Assembly: GCA_903953565.1 (NCBI GenBank)
Contig: CAJBKE010000015.1
Coordinates: 96,932-160,931 of the forward strand
Length of the DNA: 64,000 bases
Direction of reading: 5' to 3'
Source: an uncultured Verrucomicrobiota bacterium
GTDB lineage: Bacteria; Verrucomicrobiota; Verrucomicrobiia; Chthoniobacterales; JACTMZ01
This document shows positions 58,243-64,000 of the stretch, piece after piece. The notes below the pieces were generated by a model. That model was not told where the DNA came from. It did not search any database and saw nothing but the letters and a program-made list of their open reading frames with translations. The translations under genes and the position numbers were made by a program. Position 1 is the first letter of the stretch. Every line of letters begins with the position of its first letter.

Positions 58243-61200
58243 GCCTTCGTCATCTCGGTCGCCGCGGCGGGGGCGGGGGATCCGGCGCTTTCACCGACAT
58301 CTTCATCGAGCGTCCGGTGCTCGCTGCCGTTGTCGCCATTCTTATCATCGTGGTGGGGATGCAGGCCATCCTCACGCTCAACGTCCGCCAATACCCGCGC
58401 AGCGAAAACGCGTCCGTCACGGTCACCACGGTCTATATCGGCGCGAGTGCCGATCTTGTGCGCGGATTCATCACCACGCCGCTTGAGCGCGCCATCGCCG
58501 GTGCCGACGGCATCGACTACATCGAATCGCAAAGTTCCCCGAGTCGCTCGGTCATCACCGCGCGGATCAAGCTGAACTACGATCCGACCAAAGCGCTGGC
58601 CGAGATCAGTTCGAAGGTCGACCAGGTGCGCGGGGATCTCCCGCCCGAGGCGGAGGTGCCGATCATCAACATCGAGAACGCCGACTCGCAGCGCGCCGCA
58701 GCCTACCTGCGTTTCACCTCGGACATTCTCCGTCCCAACGAAATCACCGATTACCTCGCGCGCGTCGTGCAGCCGCGGTTTTCCGCCATCCCCGGTGTTC
58801 AGCGTGCGGAAATCCTCGGCGGCCGCGTTTTCGCCATGCGGATTTGGCTCAAACCCGAGCGCATGGCTGCGCTCAATGTCAGCCCCGCGCAAATCCGCCA
58901 AGCGCTGGCCGGCAACAATTACCTTTCCGCCGTCGGACAGACCAAAGGCGCACTCGTCACGGTCAATCTCACGGCCAACACCGACCTGAGCACGCCGGAG
59001 GAATTCGAGCAGCTGGTCATCCGCGAGAGCGGCGGCGCCATTGTCCGGCTCAAGGACGTGGCCGATGTCGTCCTCGGTGCGGAGGACTACGATTCCGAGG
59101 TCCGCTTCTCCGGACAAAAAGCCGTCTTCATGGGTATCTGGGTTCTGCCCAATGCCAACTCGCTCGACGTGCTCACCGCCGTGCGCAAGGAACTCGACGC
59201 CATCAACCGCGACTTGCCCGCGGGAATGACAGGCGGAATCGGCTACGATTCCACGGTCTACATCCAGGATGCCATCGACGAGGTGATCAAGACGCTGGTC
59301 GAAACACTGCTCATCGTCGTTGCCGTCATCTTCCTCTTCCTCGGTTCGATGCGCGCCGTGCTCGTGCCGGTCGCGGCGATCCCGCTCTCCATCATCGGCG
59401 CGTTCTTCCTCATGCAGGCGGCCGGCTTCACTATCAATCTGCTCACCCTGCTGGCCATCGTTCTTTGCGTCGGCATCGTCGTTGATGACGCCATCGTCAT
59501 GGTGGAAAACATCGAGCGGCACTTGTCCGAGGGAATGAAACCGTTCGAGGCTGCACTCAAAGGTGCGCGCGAACTGGTCGGACCGGTCATTTCCATGACC
59601 ATCACCCTCGCCGTGGTCTATGCGCCCATCGGTTTCCAGGGCGGATTGACCGGCGCGCTTTTCCGCGAGTTCGCCTTCACCTTGGCCGGTGCGGTCCTTG
59701 TTTCCGGCATCGTCGCCCTGACCGTGTCACCGGTCATGTGCGCCAAGCTTTTCAAGCCGGGCATCGAGGAACGCGGCTTTGCCCGCATGGTCAACCGCGC
59801 CTTCACGCGGCTTCGCGACATGTATACCCGCGCCCTTGACGGCGTGTTGTCCGCTCGCCCGGCGGCGTATTTTGTTTGGGTGGTCATCGCGTTGCTTTGC
59901 ATCCCGATGTTCCGCATGTCGCCGACGGAACTGGCCCCGTCCGAAGACCAGGGCATCATCTTTGGTATTGTCGATGCTCCGGCCAATGCCACGGTCGAGG
60001 AAACAGCCCGTTATGCCGAGGCGGCGAACAAGATCTTTTTCGAGGAAGAGGAAACCGAATTCACCTTCCAACTCACACAGCCTTCGTCCGGTTTCAGCGG
60101 TATGCGGCTCAAGCCGTGGAGCGAGCGCGAGCGCACTCCCAACGAAATCCTCCCCGGACTTTCCGAAAAACTGCAACGCATCGCAGGCATCAGCGTGCGC
60201 GCGGTCACTCCGCCCGCGCTGCCCGGCGGTGGCAATTTCCCGGTCGAGTTCGTCATCGCCTCGACGGCCGAGCCGCAGCAAATCCTCGAAATCGCCCACA
60301 CCCTACAGCAAAAAGCGGCGGCCAGTGGCATGTTCGCTTTCCCGCCGATCATCGACACCAAGATCGACCAACCCGAGGCGGAATTCGTCCTCGATCGCGA
60401 CAAGATCGCCTCACTCGGCCTCAATCTCCGCCAAGTCGGTGAGGATCTCTCGGCCATGGTCGGCGGCAATTACGTCAACCGTTTCAACATCGGCGGACGC
60501 AGCTACAAGGTTATCCCGCAAATCCAGCGCGCCGGCCGGCTCAATCCCGACCAGCTCGAGCGCATTTATGTCACCGGACCCGACGGCCGTCTCATGCCGC
60601 TCGGTGCGGTGGCCACCATCAAGGAGTCTGCGCAACCGCGCTCGCTCAACCGCTTCCAGCAGCTCAACGCGGTCAAGCTCAGCGGTGTGGCCATCCGTCC
60701 GCTCGACCAGGCACTGCGTTTCCTTGAGGACGAAGCGGCCAAGATTATGCCGCCGGGTTATGTCATCGATTACACAGGAGAATCCCGCCAACTGCGCGAA
60801 GAAGGCGACAAATTCCTCCCGGCTTTCGCCCTCGCTCTCGTTCTCATCTTTTTGGTCCTCGCCGCGCAGTTCAACAGCTTCCGCGATCCCTTCATCATCC
60901 TGCTCGGATCCGTCCCGCTCGCTCTGTTCGGCGCGCTTGTCTTCACCTTCTTGAAAATGCCCGCGCCCAATGTGCCGTTTTGGACCGACGGCTGGACCAC
61001 GACGCTGAACATCTACTCGCAGGTCGGCCTCGTCACTCTCGTCGGCCTCATCGCCAAGCATGGTATCCTCATCGTCGAATTCGCCAATCAGCGTCAGCGC
61101 GCCGGCGTGGAGAAACTCCAGGCGGTGCGCGAAGCGGCCAGCGTGCGCTTTCGTCCGATCATGATGACAACCATCGCTACGGTGGCCGGCCACTTCCCGC

Positions 61201-61391
61201 TCGTGCTCGTCACCGGCGCCGGGGCCGCTGCGCGCAATTCAATCGGACTAGTTTTGGTCGGCGGCATGACTCTCGGCACGATTTTCACCCTGTTCATCAT
61301 TCCCTGCCTCTACATGCTCATGGCCAAAAACTCGGCCAAGGAATCCCGTAATCCCTACGATGCACCCGAGGCCGTGCCGGCCAAGGCTTGA
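58239..61391 (+). CDS. RND efflux pump, HAE1/AcrB-type permease
   Basis: A 1050-residue inner-membrane proton antiporter. After a Gly-rich start the family motif FTDIFIERPVLAAVVAILIIVVGMQAI begins TM1. The proton-relay Asp pair is in IVVDDAIVMVENIERHLSEGM (TM4). Two large periplasmic loops and a second six-helix half follow, ending SVRFRPIMMTTIATVAGHFPLVL and GMTLGTIFTLFIIPCLYM. Length agrees with AcrB/MexB (about 1045). It probably exports drugs, dyes or lipophilic compounds together with the coupled adaptor. A half family B palindrome follows 29 bp after its stop. Confidence 0.94.
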   Translation: MSLRHLGRRGGGGGSGAFTDIFIERPVLAAVVAILIIVVGMQAILTLNVRQYPRSENASVTVTTVYIGASADLVRGFITTPLERAIAGADGIDYIESQSSPSRSVITARIKLNYDPTKALAEISSKVDQVRGDLPPEAEVPIINIENADSQRAAAYLRFTSDILRPNEITDYLARVVQPRFSAIPGVQRAEILGGRVFAMRIWLKPERMAALNVSPAQIRQALAGNNYLSAVGQTKGALVTVNLTANTDLSTPEEFEQLVIRESGGAIVRLKDVADVVLGAEDYDSEVRFSGQKAVFMGIWVLPNANSLDVLTAVRKELDAINRDLPAGMTGGIGYDSTVYIQDAIDEVIKTLVETLLIVVAVIFLFLGSMRAVLVPVAAIPLSIIGAFFLMQAAGFTINLLTLLAIVLCVGIVVDDAIVMVENIERHLSEGMKPFEAALKGARELVGPVISMTITLAVVYAPIGFQGGLTGALFREFAFTLAGAVLVSGIVALTVSPVMCAKLFKPGIEERGFARMVNRAFTRLRDMYTRALDGVLSARPAAYFVWVVIALLCIPMFRMSPTELAPSEDQGIIFGIVDAPANATVEETARYAEAANKIFFEEEETEFTFQLTQPSSGFSGMRLKPWSERERTPNEILPGLSEKLQRIAGISVRAVTPPALPGGGNFPVEFVIASTAEPQQILEIAHTLQQKAAASGMFAFPPIIDTKIDQPEAEFVLDRDKIASLGLNLRQVGEDLSAMVGGNYVNRFNIGGRSYKVIPQIQRAGRLNPDQLERIYVTGPDGRLMPLGAVATIKESAQPRSLNRFQQLNAVKLSGVAIRPLDQALRFLEDEAAKIMPPGYVIDYTGESRQLREEGDKFLPAFALALVLIFLVLAAQFNSFRDPFIILLGSVPLALFGALVFTFLKMPAPNVPFWTDGWTTTLNIYSQVGLVTLVGLIAKHGILIVEFANQRQRAGVEKLQAVREAASVRFRPIMMTTIATVAGHFPLVLVTGAGAAARNSIGLVLVGGMTLGTIFTLFIIPCLYMLMAKNSAKESRNPYDAPEAVPAKA

Positions 61392-61420
61392 TCGCCGGAA
61401 TCTCCCAGTGCAAAAGGCTC

Positions 61421-61443
61421 CGACGGTCACAGACCGCCGCTAC
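61421..61443. repeat. Family B palindromic element, half copy
   Basis: CGACGGTC-ACA-GACCGCCG plus CTAC. Read on the minus strand it is identical over 23 bases to the left arm of the complete family B element at 19100-19122. It lies between the RND pump and the EF-hand gene. Confidence 0.75.
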
Positions 61444-61511
61444 ATCCGAGGATCGCTCTCGCCCCCTTTCCGCTTGACCGCTCCGCTCCGCTGGCATCAT
61501 CTGCCACCTGC

Positions 61512-61937
61512 ATGAAATCGTCCTTTCTCCTCCTCGCCGCGGCCGCCGTCATTCTCTCCGGCTGCGTCACGACCCCGAAGTCCGGCAACGCCGCTGTCAT
61601 GAATCTTTTCAAGCAAGCCGATGCCGACGGCAACAGCCAAGTGTCGCGCCGCGAATTCACCGATCTTCTCATCGCCGAAGCTTTCGCCAACTATGACAAA
61701 AACAAGGACGGCTTTGTCACCCTCGCCGAGTGGACGGCCGGCGGTGGAACCCGCGAAACCTTCCTCGCCATGGGCGGCCGCAGCGGCAGGTTGACCCTCG
61801 CGCAAGTTCAGGCCAGTAAGGTCGCGCAAAACCAAATGGCCATTCCTTTCGATCAGGCCGACACCTCCAAGTCCGGTTACCTGTCCCTCGAGGAATTTGT
61901 CGCCTACCGCAAAAAAGCTGCGCCCTACGTCCGATAG
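61512..61937 (+). CDS. EF-hand calcium-binding lipoprotein
   Basis: A 141-residue protein with a lipobox signal (LLLAAAAVILSGC, Cys at about 18). EF-hand loops are visible: DADGNSQVSRREF (about 37-49), DKNKDGFVTLAEW (about 63-75) and a third, DQADTSKSGYLSLEEF (about 116-131). Loops 1 and 2 have Asp/Asn/Ser at the expected positions, and loop 3 is slightly irregular. It is probably an outer-membrane-anchored Ca2+-binding protein; partners are unknown. The next gene starts 3 bp after its stop. Confidence 0.82.
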   Translation: MKSSFLLLAAAAVILSGCVTTPKSGNAAVMNLFKQADADGNSQVSRREFTDLLIAEAFANYDKNKDGFVTLAEWTAGGGTRETFLAMGGRSGRLTLAQVQASKVAQNQMAIPFDQADTSKSGYLSLEEFVAYRKKAAPYVR

Positions 61938-61940
61938 GCC

Positions 61941-62378
61941 GTGGATTCCCACTCGGTCTTCCAAGCACTGCAGCTGGCGGTCAGTCCCGTCATCCTCATC
62001 TCCGCCTACGGTCTGCTGTTGCTCAGCATGACCAACCGCCTCGGCCGCGCCATCGACCGCGCGCGATTGCTGGTGCGTGAAGGCGCGGCCAAAGAGGATC
62101 AGATTACCATCATCACGCAGCGCGCCGGCTGGATCCGTTCCGCCATTGTCTTTACCTCGCTTGCGCTGATCGCCGCGGGTCTGCTGGTCCTCGTGCTTTT
62201 CGCGTCGATTTATCTGCCGTTCAATATCGCTCCCGTGGTGGCCGTGCTTTTCATCGGGAGCTTGGTCAGCGTGGTTATCGGCTTGGGCTATTTTATTGCC
62301 GACATATACGGCTCGCTCCACGCCATGCAGGCCGAGTTGCAGGAAGCCTCGCGCTCCAAAGTCGCCGACCGGTCCTGA
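61941..62378 (+). CDS. DUF2721-family membrane protein
   Basis: A 145-residue protein starting at GTG (MDSHSVFQALQLAVSPVILISAYGLLLLSMTNRLGRAIDRARLL). Three membrane helices (about 8-30, 68-92, 96-118) and the motif VSPVxLISAxGLLLLSMTNRxGRxIDRxR identify DUF2721. The function of the family is not known. It is coupled to the EF-hand lipoprotein by a 3-bp gap. Confidence 0.8.
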   Translation: MDSHSVFQALQLAVSPVILISAYGLLLLSMTNRLGRAIDRARLLVREGAAKEDQITIITQRAGWIRSAIVFTSLALIAAGLLVLVLFASIYLPFNIAPVVAVLFIGSLVSVVIGLGYFIADIYGSLHAMQAELQEASRSKVADRS

Positions 62379-62422
62379 GTCTGCTTTTGGTTTGAACGGA
62401 AGAGGTTTTCGGCCGCGTCGGA

Positions 62423-62836
62423 TTATTCCGGGCAGACAACGGGAATTTTCTGCGAACGGAAGCGGCGGTAGACGCTGAAATCGGTCCGGTCGGTGGCGAT
62501 GACCTTGGCGTTCGGATACATCTCCGAGAGCACAACAAGGGACGCATCGGCTGCGTCCATCGCTTCGTATTTCAACATCAAGGTCTGGGTGCGCTCAAGG
62601 TGGTCGGGCCAAGGCTGAAGAAGACGGATCGCGCCCAAGCGCACGAGGGTGAGAAGGGCATGGGCCGGACGCGTGTTGCCGCCGAGATTCCAGCAGGCTT
62701 CACCTAGAACGATTTCGCTGGTGTGTAGAGGTCCGGGGACTTGTGACAAAACAGAGCAACTCCACTCATGCCATTGGTCGGATGCATTCAGCCAACCGAT
62801 GAGCGGCCCCGCGTCAACGAGCGCGCGGACGGGCAT
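62423..62836 (-). CDS. PIN-domain toxin paired with RHH antitoxin
   Basis: A 137-residue PIN-domain RNase-like protein. Active-site acids: D8 in VRALVDAGPLIGWLN, E43 in LHTSEIVLGEACWNL, D98/D101 in MDAADASLVVLSEM and D119 in VIATDRTDFSVYRRF. The frame is open 80 codons upstream in antitoxin sequence, so MPVRALVDAG is the start. It overlaps the end of the RHH antitoxin gene by 49 bp, more than the usual four. It is unlike the PIN toxin at 18.4 kb, so it was acquired separately. Confidence 0.85.
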   Translation of the reverse strand: MPVRALVDAGPLIGWLNASDQWHEWSCSVLSQVPGPLHTSEIVLGEACWNLGGNTRPAHALLTLVRLGAIRLLQPWPDHLERTQTLMLKYEAMDAADASLVVLSEMYPNAKVIATDRTDFSVYRRFRSQKIPVVCPE

Positions 62837-63039
62837 ATCCCTTCCCTCATGGAAAGGTCGGCTGGCCCGTGAAACATTCCTCGGTAGGGCGCGGCCAGAC
62901 TGGCGAAGTCGGTGCTGCTGTCCAGTTCCTTGGCCAGCGCCCGCCGGACGGTTTCGGAAAACCCCTCTTTCTGGGCAGCCGCACGCTTGCGCAGCTTTTG
63001 ATCCATCGAATCGGGAATCTTGATCGTCACGGTCTTCAT
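62788..63039 (-). CDS. Ribbon-helix-helix antitoxin
   Basis: An 83-residue protein. MKTVTIKIPDSMDQKLRKRAAAQKEGFSETVRRALAKEL is a complete ribbon-helix-helix DNA-binding domain (strand TVTIKIP, two helices). The C-terminal half (FASLAAPYRGMFHGPADLS) is the typical toxin-binding tail of RHH antitoxins of PIN toxins. It is first in the module and overlaps the toxin by 49 bp. TAATAC directly precedes the ATG and could be part of a promoter. Confidence 0.82.
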   Translation of the reverse strand: MKTVTIKIPDSMDQKLRKRAAAQKEGFSETVRRALAKELDSSTDFASLAAPYRGMFHGPADLSMREGICPSARSLTRGRSSVG

Positions 63040-63111
63040 GTATTACCCACGGTATGATCGTTCGCCCGGAAGGCAAACGGGAAAATCCGTCCAGCCCCGC
63101 CCGCCGGGGAG

Positions 63112-63366
63112 ATGGTACCCTATTCAGCGGTTGCTGAGTCTGACTCCATCCAAAACGGTCTTATCCTTCCGAGAGATCCGAAGAATCTCGAACAAATCCT
63201 CCGAGATGTTGAGGCAAGGGGTTACCTTGACATCGAACTCGTATACCGATTGAGACAGAAGGAGTCTTTGGGCTCCGTAAAGCAGAAGATCGTCAGAAAG
63301 ATTCAGCAGAATGAGTCTGCTTTTTGCTTCGAGGATTTGGTCTGGGAGCTTTCGGAGGCCGTTTAG
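63112..63366 (+). CDS. Small hypothetical protein
   Basis: An 84-residue frame starting MVPYSAVAESDSIQNGLILPRD, then a charged helical part (PKNLEQILRDVEARGYLDIELVYRLRQ) and ending ESAFCFEDLVWELSEAV. The composition is protein-like, but no family is recognised and the GGGGAG upstream touches the ATG, too close for a good ribosome-binding site. The DNA here is richer in AT than the left neighbours. Its last four bases overlap the stop of the convergent PEP-CTERM gene. Confidence 0.4.
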   Translation: MVPYSAVAESDSIQNGLILPRDPKNLEQILRDVEARGYLDIELVYRLRQKESLGSVKQKIVRKIQQNESAFCFEDLVWELSEAV

Positions 63367-64000
63367 CGTTTGCGGCGCCTAAAAGCCCAAAGCGAAGCAA
63401 CTCCACCGAGAAGAAGCAGTGCGTAGGTGGATGGTTCGGGGACTAGTTGAGCTGTGCCATCAAGTATTGGATTTCCGCTGGAATCGTAGGTCATGAGATT
63501 CATTGTCGTTCCCTCTATATTCCCCCAAAGGCTGCCGAGATAGTCGCCCGTAGGACCCGTATAATTGAACAATATTGCTCCTGTGGGAGTTACTGAACCC
63601 AGGAAGTCAAAAGGTTTCGTGTTTTCGCCAAGTCCTGCGCCTGTAAAATATCCATTATTATAAGAATAAGAAGCGATTGTAAACAAACCAACTCCTTGGA
63701 GAGCCGGGGCATTGTACCTCCAATCAGTCCCAGCAAGCCATGAATACTCATTCCATATGGAATTCGTAGGGTAAGTAGCTACTGATGATTCTGATTGGAG
63801 TGTGATTTGATTTAAAGAGTTGGTTGGAGCCATGTAAGACCAGTGATTGACGTAGGATGCCGCAGAGCCAGAGTGCGTCTGCATCAAAAACTGATTTACC
63901 CCACCGACATTCACAAATTGACCCACGCCGACATTTGTTTCTGAAGATGAAATGAAGTTGATATAAACATTACCCGAGGAATTAATTGTTCCTGAGATAG
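63363..64000 (-). CDS. PEP-CTERM sorting-domain protein (partial)
   Basis: The frame is open from the right edge (64000) to the stop at 63363, giving over 210 residues with the N-terminus outside the window. The body is rich in Ser, Thr, Asn, Gly and Tyr and beta-prone (SSVATYPTNSIWNEYSW, LFTIASYSYNNGYFTGAG). It ends VPEPSTYALLLLGGVASLWAF then RRRKR, the classic PEP-CTERM signal: PEP motif, membrane helix, basic tail. Such proteins are recognised by an exosortase (EpsH/XrtA-type) and exported, often to the extracellular matrix. No exosortase is in the window. The passenger function is unknown. Confidence 0.88.
   Translation of the reverse strand, partial: ISGTINSSGNVYINFISSSETNVGVGQFVNVGGVNQFLMQTHSGSAASYVNHWSYMAPTNSLNQITLQSESSVATYPTNSIWNEYSWLAGTDWRYNAPALQGVGLFTIASYSYNNGYFTGAGLGENTKPFDFLGSVTPTGAILFNYTGPTGDYLGSLWGNIEGTTMNLMTYDSSGNPILDGTAQLVPEPSTYALLLLGGVASLWAFRRRKR

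Noticed and set aside
57993..59522. 509-codon minus-strand frame opposite the RND genes
   Set aside because: Antisense to the adaptor and pump. Its Asp/His/Gly-rich composition is typical of a shadow frame.

Overview
The window is a GC-rich, densely coded bacterial chromosome segment with almost no selfish DNA apart from one small island. The sequence suggests the phylum Verrucomicrobiota or a close relative in the PVC/FCB group. Reasons are a PEP-CTERM protein with the VPEPSTYALLLLGG sorting tail at the right edge, an IspH of the GASCP type, a free-standing AURKAIP1/COX24 (bS22-like) microprotein, a kaiC-kaiB-kinase cluster outside cyanobacteria, and many genes without an obvious Shine-Dalgarno. 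This placement is inference; no rRNA is present to settle it.

Layout. 1-7.3 kb: end of ispH, a Gly-rich secreted protein, cysI, aat, xseA with a Lon-N-domain gene, pyrH-frr and a secreted thioredoxin-like protein. 7.3-11.3 kb: the cyclic-di-AMP/cell-wall operon cdaA - CdaR-like stub - glmM, then a bifunctional-nuclease-domain gene and obgE. 11.4-18 kb: aqpZ, the threonine/lysine branch operon hom-thrC-lysC, ferritin, an SDR and lipA. 18-19 kb: two adjacent toxin-antitoxin modules, the second reduced to an antitoxin plus a nine-codon toxin remnant. 19-28.4 kb: FtsX-type permease coupled to glnD, OmpA-like protein, hisG, the tiny bS22-like gene and a TPR lipoprotein. 28.4-31.8 kb: a restriction-modification island (C5 methyltransferase plus NotI-like endonuclease) lying exactly between two copies of a tRNA-Lys(CTT) gene. 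31.9-41.7 kb: sulfate activation genes cysC and cysDN, with an oppositely oriented five-gene operon kaiC-kaiB-PAS histidine kinase-response regulator-REC/GGDEF/EAL between them. 41.8-52 kb: APC permease, a PHP-glycosyltransferase fusion, a thioredoxin-like protein without its cysteines, a secreted EEP-family hydrolase, tatA, a K+-channel-like protein, plsY-gpsA and nadE. 52-64 kb: CPBP protease, tRNA-Gly, tRNA-Leu, several secreted or membrane proteins, trmD, an RND efflux pair, an EF-hand lipoprotein, a third toxin-antitoxin pair and the PEP-CTERM protein.

Cross-cutting feature. At least nine short palindromic intergenic elements of three families sit just 3' of stop codons. The largest family (five complete copies and one half copy) is always built from one alpha-type hairpin facing one beta-type hairpin, and several elements abut or contain the stop codon of the neighbouring gene. 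Together with the CdaR stub, the Kai operon and the tRNA-bounded R-M island, these are the most notable items. Start codons were chosen by comparison with known families and often differ from the longest open frame.
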